Below are positions 8,059-17,257 of a stretch of DNA of 64,000 nt, piece by piece. The notes beneath the pieces were generated by a model. The model did not search any database. It saw nothing but the letters and a program-made list of their open reading frames with translations, and was not told the origin of the DNA. The DNA lies in contig NZ_SDHX01000001.1 of the NCBI RefSeq assembly GCF_004118375.1, forward strand, positions 1,491,693 through 1,555,692, read 5' to 3'. How positions within the stretch are numbered: position 1 is the first letter of the stretch; each line of letters starts with the position of its first letter. A program made the translations under genes and the position numbers. The stretch is from Oleiharenicola lentus. Its GTDB lineage: Bacteria; Verrucomicrobiota; Verrucomicrobiia; Opitutales; Opitutaceae.

Positions 8059-9503
8059 TGAAATACGAAGCCGTCATCGGTCTGGAGGTTCATGTGCAGC
8101 TGCGCACGGCGTCGAAGATGTTCACGCGCGTCGCCGCCGGTTACGGCGAGCCGGAGAACACGCTTGTCGATCCTGTCGTGCTGGCGTTGCCCGGGGCGCT
8201 GCCGGTGCTGAACAAGGAGGCCCTCGACAAGATCATCAAGGCCGGCCTCATCCTCGGCTGCGACATCGCCCCGGTTTGCAAGTGGGACCGGAAAAACTAT
8301 TTCTATCCCGACTCGCCCAAGAACTACCAGATCTCGCAATACGACCAGCCGATCTGCCTCGGCGGCGCGGTCGAAATCGAGCTGCCCGGGCCCTCGCGCA
8401 ACGTGATGGGCGAGCACAAGAAGATCGCGCTGACCCGCATCCACCTCGAGGAGGACGTCGGCAAGCTCAACCACGGCGCCGTGGAGTCGCTGGTGGATTA
8501 CAACCGTGCCGGCACGCCGCTCATGGAAATCGTGTCCGAGCCCGACCTGCGCAGTGCCGACGAGGCCTTTGCATTCCTGACCTCGCTGCGCATCGCCCTC
8601 GTGCAGGGCGGCATTTCCGACTGCGACATGGAGAAGGGCCAGATGCGCTGCGATGCCAACATTTCCATCCGGCCGGTCGGCGAGACGAAGCTCGGCACCA
8701 AGGTCGAGCTGAAGAACCTCAACTCCATCTCGTTCGTGCGCGACGGCATCGCCCATGAAATCCGCCGCCAGATTGCCGTCGTCGAGGCCGGCGGCGTCAT
8801 CGTTCAGGAGACGCGCGATTACGACGGCCAGACCGGCGCCTCCCAGTCGCTGCGCTCGAAGGAAATGGCCCATGACTACCGCTATTTCCCCGATCCCGAC
8901 CTAATGCCGGTGAAGGTGGACGAGGCGTGGAAGGCGCGCATCAAGGCCACGGTGCCCGAGCACCACTTTGACCGCCAGCGGCGTTACTTGGATCAATTCG
9001 GCCTGCCCTACACGCAAACTTCCGTGCTGGTGCCCGATACCGCCTACAGCGCGTATTTTGAGGAAACCGTCGCGCTCGGTGCCAAACCTCAGGCGGCGGC
9101 GAACCTGATCTGCAACAACCTGCTCGGCGAGCTCGCCGCGGCGCAGCTTGAACTCTCCGCCAGCAAGGTTCGGCCCGCGCACATCGCGTCCTTGGTCAAG
9201 CTCACCGAAAGCGGCGTCATTTCCAGCAGCATCGCGAAGGAGGTTTTCGCGGCGATGTTCCAGTCCGGCGAAATGCCCGATGTTATCGTCGAGAAGCAAG
9301 GCCTCAAGCAGTCGAGCGACACCGGCGAGTTGGAGAAGTGGGTGGCCGATGCCATCACCGCCGACCCGAAGGCCGTGGCCCAATTCAAGTCCGGCAACGA
9401 GAAGGCGCTTAATGCGCTCAAGGGCGCCGTCATGAAAGCTTCCAAGGGCAAGGCCAACCCGCAGCTCGTCGACCAGATTGTCCGCAAGCAGCTCGGCGCC
9501 TGA
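8058..9503 (+). CDS. gatB: Asp-tRNA(Asn)/Glu-tRNA(Gln) amidotransferase subunit B
   Basis: 481 residues. GatB phosphorylates the mischarged aminoacyl-tRNA and amidates it with ammonia from GatA. Conserved GatB blocks: YEAVIGLEVHVQLRTASKMF at the start, KWDRKNYFYPDSPKNYQISQ, RIHLEEDVGKLNH, YNRAGTPLMEIVSEPD and MRCDANISIRP. The C-terminal helical YqeY-like tail (about residues 330-481), ending AKGKANPQLVDQIVRKQL, binds the tRNA elbow in known structures. One-base overlap with gatA. The next gene converges from the other strand five bases after the stop. Confidence 0.97.
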   Translation: MKYEAVIGLEVHVQLRTASKMFTRVAAGYGEPENTLVDPVVLALPGALPVLNKEALDKIIKAGLILGCDIAPVCKWDRKNYFYPDSPKNYQISQYDQPICLGGAVEIELPGPSRNVMGEHKKIALTRIHLEEDVGKLNHGAVESLVDYNRAGTPLMEIVSEPDLRSADEAFAFLTSLRIALVQGGISDCDMEKGQMRCDANISIRPVGETKLGTKVELKNLNSISFVRDGIAHEIRRQIAVVEAGGVIVQETRDYDGQTGASQSLRSKEMAHDYRYFPDPDLMPVKVDEAWKARIKATVPEHHFDRQRRYLDQFGLPYTQTSVLVPDTAYSAYFEETVALGAKPQAAANLICNNLLGELAAAQLELSASKVRPAHIASLVKLTESGVISSSIAKEVFAAMFQSGEMPDVIVEKQGLKQSSDTGELEKWVADAITADPKAVAQFKSGNEKALNALKGAVMKASKGKANPQLVDQIVRKQLGA

Positions 9504-9508
9504 GCTGA

Positions 9509-10264
9509 CTACGCGGCGAAGCGCTGGAGGAAGGCGCGGACGTCGTCGGGGACTTCGCGCGAGAGGTTCGGCAGGATCCAGAGGAAGAGCTGGCGGATCT
9601 CGTCGTTGAGGCCGCCGCTGGTGTCAAAGACCGGGTTGCTGAGCTTGCCCTTGTGCGAATCCGTGGCCTCGCGCACGTAGGCCTCGAGCACCCCGAGCTT
9701 CGCGTCGGCGCGGCAGAAGTAGTCGTGCGTCTCGAACTCGAAGCTGTGCAGCGGCGTGCCGAAGGATTTTTCGAGCCAGACCGTCAGAGCCGAGTTTTCC
9801 TCGCCGCGGAAGACCTGCTTGATGAACTGCGGCTCGTTCTGCGCCACGCGCTCGGGTGGCACGCCCCGGAGCGACTGGCCGATAGCCACCGGCTGGAGCA
9901 ATTGGAGCCATGATTTTTGCTCAAGGAAGTCGCCGAACTGCAGGCCAAGTCCGCAATACTGGCCCCGGGCGACGGGGCGCAGGTGCGCGATCTTCGCGGA
10001 CAGGGTCAGCTGAAAATCTGCGAGGGCGAGGCGAACTTTTACGCCCTGGCCGTGCCTTAGCCCGGAATCATGGTCTGTGGTCAGCAAGCCCAGGCCGTTG
10101 CCGGAAAGATTTTCGACCTTGCCCGGTAATTCGAAATTCGGGCCGATCAGCCAGGCTTGGAGCGGAAAAGCCGCGCCCGGGGCGTAGCGTTGGTTGAGCC
10201 GCAGGTCGGCGAGTTTCTCGACCTTGGGTTTCTCAAAATTGAATATGCGGCGGAAAAGCAGCAC
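9509..10264 (-). CDS. PilZ-domain protein, family with conserved C-terminal domain (copy 2)
   Basis: 251 residues, starting MLLFRRIFNFEKPKVEKL. PilZ motifs are RLNQR (RxxxR) near residue 23 and NLSGNG (NxSxxG) near 53, so c-di-GMP binding is plausible. The second half shares with the other two copies the ALTVWLE segment, HDYFCRA segment, and C-terminal NDEIRRLFLWILPNLSREVP ending FLQRFAA (DEIR at roughly 225). Only 12 bases separate it from the next copy upstream (10277-11020), so the two are probably one transcript. Target process unknown. Confidence 0.82.
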   Translation of the reverse strand: MLLFRRIFNFEKPKVEKLADLRLNQRYAPGAAFPLQAWLIGPNFELPGKVENLSGNGLGLLTTDHDSGLRHGQGVKVRLALADFQLTLSAKIAHLRPVARGQYCGLGLQFGDFLEQKSWLQLLQPVAIGQSLRGVPPERVAQNEPQFIKQVFRGEENSALTVWLEKSFGTPLHSFEFETHDYFCRADAKLGVLEAYVREATDSHKGKLSNPVFDTSGGLNDEIRQLFLWILPNLSREVPDDVRAFLQRFAA

Positions 10265-10276
10265 GGTGAAGGCGGG

Positions 10277-11020
10277 TCAGAATCCTTGCACAAAGGTGCG
10301 AACGTCGGCGGGCACGTCCTTGGGCAGATTGAGCATGGTCCACCGGAAGAGCCGGCTGATCTCGGCCTGGACGTCGGCGGGTAGTTTTCGGTAGGCGGGA
10401 CCGCTGGCTTTGGCCCGGGTGGGCGCGATCATGTATTTGCGGGAGTAAACCTGCATCTCGGCGCCGACGGTGGCCTGCACGATATAGTCGTCCATCTGCC
10501 AGTGCAGGCTGTGAAAGGGACCCGCGTCGTCGGTTTGCCGCCAGACATTGAGCTCGGTGCCTGGCCTGCCGGTGAAGACCAGTTTGTGCATGCCGGGATC
10601 CAGCTGGCGCACTTCTTCGGGTGGGGTTACCCGGAAGACGCTGCCGATGGCGATGGGTTGGAGCAGCTGGAGGTAGGCCTTTTTCTCATCGAAACTGGCG
10701 AATCCGGCCGTGAGTCCCAGGCGACAGCCCGAAGGCAGGATGCGCACATGCGCGATGGTGCAGGCAAACTCGACCCACGAGTCGTCGATCATCAGGTGAA
10801 GCTTGGCCAGGGATCCGCGCGTATAGGCTGGGCCGGCCACGCGCAGGCCGGCGCCGCCCGGCGACAGGTCCATGATCTTCGCACTGCGGGGTTCGCCATC
10901 CACGTCGATGGTGGCCTGCAGCGGGAACACCTTGCCCGGCACGTAACGTTGTTCCCGGCGGCGCTCTATCTCCCGAATGTGGTTTTCCTCAAAACCGAGT
11001 ATGCGGCTGAACAATAGCAC
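10277..11020 (-). CDS. PilZ-domain protein, family with conserved C-terminal domain (copy 3)
   Basis: 247 residues, starting MLLFSRILGFEENHIREI. PilZ motifs RREQR and DLSPGG are intact. The C-terminal half again carries TELNVWRQ, DDYIVQA and EISRLFRWTMLNLPKDVP ending VRTFVQGF, the family blocks seen in the other two copies. It is first in a two-gene set with 9509-10264 and is divergent from the superoxide dismutase gene, 82 bases away. No membrane segment or output domain is visible, so the protein probably acts by binding a partner when c-di-GMP is present; this is inference. Confidence 0.82.
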   Translation of the reverse strand: MLLFSRILGFEENHIREIERRREQRYVPGKVFPLQATIDVDGEPRSAKIMDLSPGGAGLRVAGPAYTRGSLAKLHLMIDDSWVEFACTIAHVRILPSGCRLGLTAGFASFDEKKAYLQLLQPIAIGSVFRVTPPEEVRQLDPGMHKLVFTGRPGTELNVWRQTDDAGPFHSLHWQMDDYIVQATVGAEMQVYSRKYMIAPTRAKASGPAYRKLPADVQAEISRLFRWTMLNLPKDVPADVRTFVQGF

Positions 11021-11102
11021 CCGGGACAGCTAGTGGTCTCCCCCGGATAAAACAAGCCCGCGCATGCGGCGGCCCGTTCTTGCGCGGCGTTAGGATCGGG
11101 CC

Positions 11103-11846
11103 ATGGTGCCATGCATGACAAACAACCCCGCCCCGGTCTCGCGTCGGTCCGCCCTCAAAATCATCGGCACCGCCACCGCGCTGGCAGGCTTCGGTCTGTC
11201 CCGGGCCCGTGCCGCGACGGAGCCGGCCCCGCTGGGCTGGGAGCTTCCACCCCTGGGTTACGCCTACGCTGCGCTGGAGCCGCACTTCGATGCGCTGACG
11301 ATGGAGATCCATCACACCAAGCACCATCAGGCCTACATCACCAATGCGAAGAATCTGCTCAAGGACCACCCCGGCCTGCTGGCGCTCGGGCCGGAGACCT
11401 TGGTGCGCGATCTCGCCCGCGTGCCGGAGGCCATCCGCACCGGAATCCGCAACAACGCCGGCGGCCATGTGAACCATACGTTTTTCTGGAAGCTCATTTC
11501 GCCTGCGGGAGGCATGTCCATCCAGCAACTGCCGGTCGCGATCGCGGAGACCTTCGGCTCGATGGACGCTTTCAAGAAACTTTTTGCCGACGCCGCCATG
11601 AAACGCTTCGGCAGCGGCTGGGCCTGGCTTAGCGTCAAGGCGGACGGCGGACTGGTCATCCACTCGACGGCCAACCAGGACTCTCCGCTTTCCGAGGGAC
11701 TCACGCCCGTCATCGGGCTCGATGTCTGGGAGCACGCCTACTACCTGCACTATCAGAACCGCCGCGCGGACTTTGTGGCGGCGTTCTGGCACGTGCTGAA
11801 TTGGACGCAGGCCGAGGCGAATTATGCGGCCGCGCGCCGCGGCTGA
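11103..11846 (+). CDS. Superoxide dismutase (Fe/Mn family), twin-arginine exported
   Basis: 247 residues. Residues 1-40 form a Tat signal ([10 protein letters not shown] then a hydrophobic stretch ending ARAAT), so the enzyme should be folded, metal-loaded and exported to the periplasm. The mature part has the family's metal ligands: His in [10 protein letters not shown], His in NHTFFW, and Asp and His in [22 protein letters not shown] carries the Gln typical of Mn-type enzymes, though metal cannot be assigned safely. YLHYQ replaces the common YLDYQ. AGGA seven bases before 11103 supports this start; an ATG at 11115 is the alternative. It converts superoxide to peroxide and oxygen. Confidence 0.92.
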   Translation: MVPCMTNNPAPVSRRSALKIIGTATALAGFGLSRARAATEPAPLGWELPPLGYAYAALEPHFDALTMEIHHTKHHQAYITNAKNLLKDHPGLLALGPETLVRDLARVPEAIRTGIRNNAGGHVNHTFFWKLISPAGGMSIQQLPVAIAETFGSMDAFKKLFADAAMKRFGSGWAWLSVKADGGLVIHSTANQDSPLSEGLTPVIGLDVWEHAYYLHYQNRRADFVAAFWHVLNWTQAEANYAAARRG

Positions 11847-11855
11847 AGCTCGGCC

Positions 11856-12215
11856 ATGGGTGCCAAGAGCTTTAAGGAAATCGGCCTGCCGGCGGCCAGG
11901 CGTCACCTGTTCCTGTGCGCCGGGCCCGATTGTTGCGCCATGGAGGATGGCCTGAAGACGTGGGAGCATCTGAAGACCTCGTTGAAAGAGTGCGCCGTGC
12001 CGGCGCTCCGGACAAAGGCCGCGTGTTTCCGGCTCTGCCATGAAGGACCCTGGCTGGTCGTATATCCCGAGGGTGTCTGGTATGCGCAGGTGACGCCCGA
12101 GCGGTTCGATCGCATCCGTCGCGAGCACCTTGTAGGCGGAAAACCGGTGGCAGAGTGGGTCAGAGCGGTGCAGCCGCTCGACGGCGACCCGACCCGTTCA
12201 GACCTGCGGGCTTGA
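11856..12215 (+). CDS. Thioredoxin-like [2Fe-2S] ferredoxin
   Basis: 119 residues with the pattern of Shethna-type ferredoxins: an N-terminal [12 protein letters not shown] and, further on, [20 protein letters not shown]. These give four cysteines in CxxxxC and CxxxC spacing for a 2Fe-2S cluster in a thioredoxin fold; WYAQVTPE is also typical. It is probably a soluble electron carrier or sensor; its partner is not known. It starts 9 bases after the superoxide dismutase stop, so the two may be cotranscribed, and its 3' end overlaps the convergent fur gene by 18 bases. Confidence 0.82.
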   Translation: MGAKSFKEIGLPAARRHLFLCAGPDCCAMEDGLKTWEHLKTSLKECAVPALRTKAACFRLCHEGPWLVVYPEGVWYAQVTPERFDRIRREHLVGGKPVAEWVRAVQPLDGDPTRSDLRA

Positions 12216-12740
12216 AATCGTCGTCGGCACCGACACGGAGGTGCCACGGGCGAGCGATTTGGCCGCCAGCTGGCATTCCGGGCAAACACCGAAGAACTCG
12301 AGCACATGGCTGACCTGCTCGAAGCCCCGGTCCTTGAGCTGCTGCTCGACGTCGTTCGCCAAGGTGTAGTTAACCTTCTCGGTTTTACCGCAGGTCTTGC
12401 AGACGATGTGGTAGTGGCGCGCGGTGTCGAAAGTCTGTTCGTAGAGGCAGGTGCCGTTGTGCAGGTAGCTGCGGCGCACCAAACCCAGTTCCTCAAACGC
12501 CGCCAGACAGCGGTAAATGGTGACGAGATCACAGGAGTTTACACCCACTTCCTGATGGATCCGCTCGATGCTGACCGGCCCGCTTTGCTTGAGCAGCGCC
12601 TCCACCAAGGCCACCCTCGGTTTGGTCACCCGCATGCCCGCATTGCGGATGCGGTTGCACGCTTCGTTCAGGAACGACTCCTTGCTACGGGGTTCCTGAA
12701 CGCCGGCGTGTGGATGGTTGGTCTGTGTGGCCGCGATCAT
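12198..12740 (-). CDS. fur: Fur-family metal-responsive repressor
   Basis: 180 residues, slightly longer than most Fur proteins because of a poorly conserved N-terminal 25 residues and C-terminal tail. Winged-helix DNA-binding part: [14 protein letters not shown] to [17 protein letters not shown]. Dimerisation and metal part: [18 protein letters not shown] and FFGVCPECQ, giving both CxxC pairs for structural zinc, plus histidines for the regulatory metal. The exact subclass (Fur, Zur or PerR) cannot be settled from sequence alone; position next to superoxide dismutase and a ferredoxin suggests iron or peroxide control. Divergent from 12900-13328. Confidence 0.88.
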   Translation of the reverse strand: MIAATQTNHPHAGVQEPRSKESFLNEACNRIRNAGMRVTKPRVALVEALLKQSGPVSIERIHQEVGVNSCDLVTIYRCLAAFEELGLVRRSYLHNGTCLYEQTFDTARHYHIVCKTCGKTEKVNYTLANDVEQQLKDRGFEQVSHVLEFFGVCPECQLAAKSLARGTSVSVPTTISSPQV

Positions 12741-12899
12741 TTCTTCCGGGCCAAAATTTGCCCGAAATGCTTGGATATGCGAGACTAAGTTTACGAATTA
12801 ATCTTCAAAAAGCGTAAGATAATCCGACGAATTTTGGCCCCGGCTGAGTGGTTGCGACGACCGTTGGGCTGTGCTAGCTACTCTTTCCAACGAACTTAA

Positions 12900-13328
12900 A
12901 TGCAAGACCTCGAATTTGCCGAAATTGTCGGACTCATCTGCAAGGAAGACACGCGCTTTGATCGCAAAGCCTACGAGTTTGTCCGCCAGGGGCTCGACCA
13001 CACGGTCAAGGAAGTGAAGCGCAAGCAACCTGAGCGTACCGGCAAAGCGCAGCATGTCACCGGCGCCGAACTGCTGAACGGCATCCGTCACTACGCACTC
13101 GATCAATACGGCCCCCTCGCCAAGACCGTGCTCAACAAGTGGGGCGTGCGTCGTTGCTCCGACTTCGGCGACATCGTTTTCAATCTGATCGAGTATAATG
13201 TCTTCAGCAAAACCGAGAGCGACCGGCGCGAGGATTTTGCGGAGATCTACGATTTCGAAGAGGCTTTCGTGAAGCCTTATCAGCCGGCGGGAAACCGCCG
13301 GGTGCGCCGCCCCGCTGATCAGGCCTGA
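12900..13328 (+). CDS. Minf_1886 family protein
   Basis: 142 residues. The sequence FAEIVGLICKEDTRFDRKAYEFVRQGLDHTVK, then HVTGAELLNGIRHYALDQYG and FGDIVFNLIEYNVFSKTESD, is the pattern of a small conserved family best known from Verrucomicrobiota, Planctomycetota and relatives and named after a Methylacidiphilum gene. No function is established. There is no signal peptide or membrane segment. It is transcribed away from fur across a 159-base AT-richer gap. It helps assign the window to the Verrucomicrobiota-Planctomycetota group. Confidence 0.8.
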   Translation: MQDLEFAEIVGLICKEDTRFDRKAYEFVRQGLDHTVKEVKRKQPERTGKAQHVTGAELLNGIRHYALDQYGPLAKTVLNKWGVRRCSDFGDIVFNLIEYNVFSKTESDRREDFAEIYDFEEAFVKPYQPAGNRRVRRPADQA

Positions 13329-13350
13329 ACCTCTCTTCCGTTTACGCTCA

Positions 13351-15909
13351 ATGCCGAAATCCTGCTCCGCCCGCCCGCGCGACCTTGCCCTGCTCGAGAG
13401 TCTCTGGCGCGAATCCATCGAACGCTACACGCTGCCCAACGGTCTGACCGTGCTGCTCAAGCCCGACCACTCCTCGCCGGTCAGCTCGGTGCAGGTGTGG
13501 GTGAAGACCGGCAGCATCCACGAGGGTGCGCACCTTGGCGCCGGTCTCTCGCACTACCTTGAGCACATGCTCTTCAAGGGCACGGAGCGCCGCGCCGGGC
13601 GCGAAATTTCGGCGACCGTCCAGGCCCACGGCGGCTACATCAACGCCTACACGACCTTCGACCGCACCGTCTACTACATCGACGTGCCCGGCAACCACAC
13701 CGCCGTCGCCATCGACTTGTTGGCCGATGCCGTGCTCCGCTCGACGCTGCCGGCCGAGGAGGTGGCGAAGGAAAAGGACGTCATTCTCCGCGAGATCGAC
13801 ATGTGTCTCGACGACCCCGACCAGCGCCTCTCGCAGGCCCTCTTCGAGACGGCCTTTCGCACGCACCCTTACCGCCAGCCCATCATCGGCCACCGCGAGG
13901 TCTTTGCCGCCAGCACCCGCGAGGACCTGCTCGGCTACTACCGGGCCCGTTATGTGCCCAATAATTTGGTGCTCGTGATTGTGGGTGACTTTGAGGTCGC
14001 GGCCACCCGGGCGAGCATCGCCGAACATTTCGGCCAGGCACCGCGCGCGCGGCTTGCTCCCGTGCTGGTGCCCGAGGAAGCCGTCCAGCTCGCCCGGCGC
14101 GACATGCATCTGCACGAGGACGTGAAGGTTTCCCGCGCCGGCCTTGGCTGGCAGATCCCGGGCCTCGCACATCCCGACGCCCCCGCGCTCGACATGCTCG
14201 CGATGGTGCTCGGCCACGGCGACAGCTCGATCCTCTGGCAGGCCATCCGCGAAAAGGCCCGGCTCGTCCACACCATCGACGCCATGTCCTGGAGCCCCGG
14301 CACCGGCGGTTTGTTCTATGTTTCCTATCTCGCTGATCCGGACAAACGCGTGCCTGCCGAGCAGGCCATTCTGCGCGAGCTCGACCGCGTTGCCGCCAAG
14401 GGCGTGAGCGCCGCGGCCCTCGCGAAGGCCGTGCGTCAGGCCGTGACCTCCGAAGTGAACATGCGCAAGACCATGTCCGGCCAGGCCTCGCGGCTTGGTG
14501 CCGGCGAGGTCGTGGTCGGCGACGTCAATTACACGCGCCAGTATTTCGAGCGGCTGTTCGCGCTCACTCCGGCAAAACTGAAGCAGGTCATGCGCACCTA
14601 CCTCGTGCCGGAACACCTGACCGTCGTGTCATCGAATCCGGTTGGCGCGTCGGATGAGCGAAGCGGGTCGGTATCCCGACCAACCGTGTCTCTGGACTTC
14701 GAGGAGATAAGACTGCCCAATGGCGCCCGCCTCCTGATCCAGCCCAACCGTAATCTGCCCAACCTGCACCTCCGGCTCGCCTTCGCCGGCGGACCGATGT
14801 TCGAGCCGGCCGGCCGGCGCGGCACGAATTCCCTCCTGGCGGCGTTGCTCACCAAGGATACCGTCCGACGCACCGCCGAGCAGGTGGCCTCTGCGATCGA
14901 GGCGGTGGGCGGTTCCTTCCACGAGTTTTCGGGCAACAACAGCTTCGGTCTGACCGCCGAAGTGCTGCCTGGCGACTCGGCCCTGGCCTTGGAGCTGATC
15001 AGTGACGCCGTGCTGCGGCCCACCTTCAAAGCCACCCGCCTCGCCATTGAGCGCGATTCCGCGCTCGCCGCGCTCCAGGAGAGCCTCGACGACGTGGTCA
15101 CGGTCGGCCGCAAGCGGCTCCGCGAAAAATTCTTCGGCGCGCATCCCTTCGCGATCGAGAGCGGGGGCGACGAAACCGGCCTCAAGGCTATCAGCGTGGC
15201 CGATCTGCAGGCCCTGCACTCGCGGCTCATCGTTGCGGGCAACGCCGTGCTCGCGGTTGCGGGGGATTTCGAGGCGAGGAAATTCGTGCCGGCCCTGAAG
15301 GCCTTCCTGGGCAAGCTGCCCAAGGGCTCGGCGCCCCGGCCGCAGGCGGCGTTGACGGTCGCGCCAGGCGATTTCATCGAAATCCAGCCGCGCCAGCAGG
15401 CCGTCGTGTATCAGGCTTTCCCGGGCCCCGGGTTGCTGGCGGCCGATTACATCGTCAGCGAAGTGGCCGATGAGCTCTTCAGCGGCATGTCTTCGAACCT
15501 GTTTGAGCGCGTGCGCGAACAGAAGAGTCTGGCCTACTTCGTGCGGTCCAGCCGCATCGTCGGCCTGCACCGCGCGATGTTCTACTTTTACGCCGGCACC
15601 AGCCCCGAACGTCACGGCGAGGTCATCAACGAATTGAATCTCGAGATCGAGCGCGTCCGTTCCGGCGGGGTGGCCGCCGAGGAACTGCACCGCTGCCAGG
15701 TGCGGTTGAAGGCCGCCAAACGGATGGGGTTGCAGACCAACGGCGCCCGCGCCATGGGGGCCGCCCTCAACGGTGTTTACGGCCTGCCGGTTAACGACTG
15801 GCGCGACTACGACGCGCGCGTTGATGCCGTGACCTTGGCCGACCTCACGGCCTTCGCCCGCCGCTACTTCGAGCGCGGTCAACGCGTGCAACTGGTGGTG
15901 AAACCCTGA
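13351..15909 (+). CDS. M16-family zinc metallopeptidase (two M16 modules)
   Basis: 852 residues made of two tandem M16 modules. The first (about residues 20-440) has the inverted zinc motif HYLEH (LSHYLEHMLFKGTE) and the downstream zinc-ligand region VAKEKDVILREIDMCLDDP, so it is the catalytic half. The second (about 450-852, beginning LDFEEIRLPNGARLLIQPN) lacks the motif and keeps the ELFSGMSSNLFERVREQKSLAY block used for substrate binding. No signal peptide is seen, so a cytoplasmic peptidase, perhaps for peptide turnover, is likely. It starts 22 bases after the previous gene. Confidence 0.93.
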   Translation: MPKSCSARPRDLALLESLWRESIERYTLPNGLTVLLKPDHSSPVSSVQVWVKTGSIHEGAHLGAGLSHYLEHMLFKGTERRAGREISATVQAHGGYINAYTTFDRTVYYIDVPGNHTAVAIDLLADAVLRSTLPAEEVAKEKDVILREIDMCLDDPDQRLSQALFETAFRTHPYRQPIIGHREVFAASTREDLLGYYRARYVPNNLVLVIVGDFEVAATRASIAEHFGQAPRARLAPVLVPEEAVQLARRDMHLHEDVKVSRAGLGWQIPGLAHPDAPALDMLAMVLGHGDSSILWQAIREKARLVHTIDAMSWSPGTGGLFYVSYLADPDKRVPAEQAILRELDRVAAKGVSAAALAKAVRQAVTSEVNMRKTMSGQASRLGAGEVVVGDVNYTRQYFERLFALTPAKLKQVMRTYLVPEHLTVVSSNPVGASDERSGSVSRPTVSLDFEEIRLPNGARLLIQPNRNLPNLHLRLAFAGGPMFEPAGRRGTNSLLAALLTKDTVRRTAEQVASAIEAVGGSFHEFSGNNSFGLTAEVLPGDSALALELISDAVLRPTFKATRLAIERDSALAALQESLDDVVTVGRKRLREKFFGAHPFAIESGGDETGLKAISVADLQALHSRLIVAGNAVLAVAGDFEARKFVPALKAFLGKLPKGSAPRPQAALTVAPGDFIEIQPRQQAVVYQAFPGPGLLAADYIVSEVADELFSGMSSNLFERVREQKSLAYFVRSSRIVGLHRAMFYFYAGTSPERHGEVINELNLEIERVRSGGVAAEELHRCQVRLKAAKRMGLQTNGARAMGAALNGVYGLPVNDWRDYDARVDAVTLADLTAFARRYFERGQRVQLVVKP

Positions 15910-15979
15910 TTCCCGCGCCTGTTTTTAGGTGGCGGGGCGGCTTTCGCCTCGAGGCCGGATCGGATTATCTGGTCCGGTC

Positions 15980-16357
15980 ATGATCAAATCATCCTTACCC
16001 CAATTCGCGCCGGCCTTGCTGGCGCTTGCCTTGACAGTCCTGCCGGCCGCCCTCCACGCGGAGGAGGCCGCCGAAAAGAAGCTGACCAAAAACCAGCAGA
16101 AGCATGATGCCGACCAGGACGGCAAACTGAGCGAGGAGGAAAAAGCCGCGGCCAAGGAGGCAGCCAAGGCCAAGGCGAAGGAGACCCGCGAGGCCAATCT
16201 CGACAAATACGACGCCAACAAGGACGGCAAACTCGACGCCGAGGAGCGGGCGAAGAAGAAGGCTGACGAACAGGCCGAAAAAGATGCCCGCAAAGCCGAG
16301 CGCGATGCGGCCAAGGCGGAGAAGAAAGCGGCGAAGGAAGCCGAAATGGCGAAGTAA
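15980..16357 (+). CDS. Small secreted protein with EF-hand-like loops and Lys/Ala/Glu-rich tail
   Basis: 125 residues. The signal peptide MIKSSLPQFAPALLALALTV is followed by a likely cleavage after LHA. Two calcium-loop-like motifs follow, DADQDGKLSEEE and DANKDGKLDAEE, each with the D-x-D-x-D-G-x-(L/I)-x-x-x-E EF-hand pattern or close to it. The rest is a charged, probably helical Lys/Ala/Glu repeat. It may bind calcium in the periplasm. The start was set at the ATG before the signal peptide, not the upstream in-frame start at 15929. A strong terminator follows. Confidence 0.75.
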   Translation: MIKSSLPQFAPALLALALTVLPAALHAEEAAEKKLTKNQQKHDADQDGKLSEEEKAAAKEAAKAKAKETREANLDKYDANKDGKLDAEERAKKKADEQAEKDARKAERDAAKAEKKAAKEAEMAK

Positions 16358-16383
16358 TCCCGAGATTCACGTTACTTCCACGA

Positions 16384-16411
16384 AGCCCCGGCCTAGCGCC
16401 GGGGCTTTTTT
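16384..16411 (+). terminator. Rho-independent terminator after the EF-hand protein gene
   Basis: A 9-bp perfect stem AGCCCCGGC/GCCGGGGCT with loop CTAGC, followed by TTTTT. Confidence 0.9.
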
Positions 16412-16569
16412 ATGCCGGCTCGAAGGGCCGCGGTAAGTCCGGAAGTTTCACAGACCGACGGACCTCTTTCCATCACCCGCCCTGCGGGCACCCCGCTCAG
16501 AAAGGGATTTGCGCTCCGGAAGTTTGGGTCCCTTCCATGAAGCGGGGTGGCGCGGATCTACGCCGGCAC

Positions 16570-17187
16570 TCAGCCCCCCGGTGGTGGGCGGTTGGGGTCG
16601 CGCACCGGTTGCTCGATGGGATTCCGGTCGGGACCGGAATTGAACTTGTTGTCGTAACCGTCGCCGCGGAACTCGGCTGGATAGTCGAGCACGACGGGCA
16701 CGGCCGTGCCGTTGATCGTGGCCGGCTGGTATTTCCATTTCACCAGCGATTTGGCGACCGCGAGTGCGAAGAGCCGGTGGGTGAAGTCATAGCAATGCAT
16801 GGTCTTTACGGCGCCGTCGGCTCCCACCAGCACGAGAAACCGCGCGTGGCCCTCCTGTTTGCCTTGGCGCAGGCTCTTCGGGAATGCGTAGGGTAGCGAC
16901 GATTTGACTTCCGGGGCCTGGGCTCCCTCCGGCAGCAGAAACGCGCGGGACTTGGCCGTGACGCCCGACTGGTTCAGGGCGGCCATGAGTTCCGGACTCA
17001 GGCCGGTATTCGGGGTGGCGGGCACGATGAGGGTATTGGGTCCCAGCATTTTGGTGAGGTAGCTGGCGTCGAAGATGACATCCTCCAGCGTCAGGCTGGG
17101 TTCTTTTTTCTCCTTCTTGTCCGCGGCTCCGATCAGGGCCGGACCAAGCAGCAGGCAAACACAGAGCAGGCGGGTGATAGTTCTCAT
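16570..17187 (-). CDS. Exported protein with TonB C-terminal-like domain
   Basis: 205 residues. The signal peptide MRTITRLLCVCLLLGPALIG ends near GAA. From about residue 95 the sequence ARFLVLVGADGAVKTMHCYD followed by LFALAVAKSLVKWKYQPATINGTAVPVVLDYPAEF has the pattern of the TonB C-terminal fold (variable-position GxV, a kWKFxPA-like motif and a final beta strand). It lacks the N-terminal membrane anchor and proline-rich spacer of true TonB, so it is probably a periplasmic relative and not an energy transducer. The start was set at the ATG opening the signal peptide; the upstream in-frame extension is unlike coding sequence. Confidence 0.72.
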   Translation of the reverse strand: MRTITRLLCVCLLLGPALIGAADKKEKKEPSLTLEDVIFDASYLTKMLGPNTLIVPATPNTGLSPELMAALNQSGVTAKSRAFLLPEGAQAPEVKSSLPYAFPKSLRQGKQEGHARFLVLVGADGAVKTMHCYDFTHRLFALAVAKSLVKWKYQPATINGTAVPVVLDYPAEFRGDGYDNKFNSGPDRNPIEQPVRDPNRPPPGG

Positions 17188-17257
17188 GGCAGTATGCAAG
17201 CAGGCCGGCGGGGGGCCGGGCAATTCGTTTTCAAGCCGGCCCAACCCGGTCGAGCCT

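Noticed and set aside
12741-12899. Fur box in the fur divergent region
   Set aside because: A/T-rich segments such as AAGATAATCC resemble half sites, but no 19-bp palindrome matching the Fur consensus was found.
16570-17187. True TonB energy transducer
   Set aside because: The domain resembles the TonB C-terminus, but there is a cleavable-type signal and no membrane anchor or proline-rich spacer.
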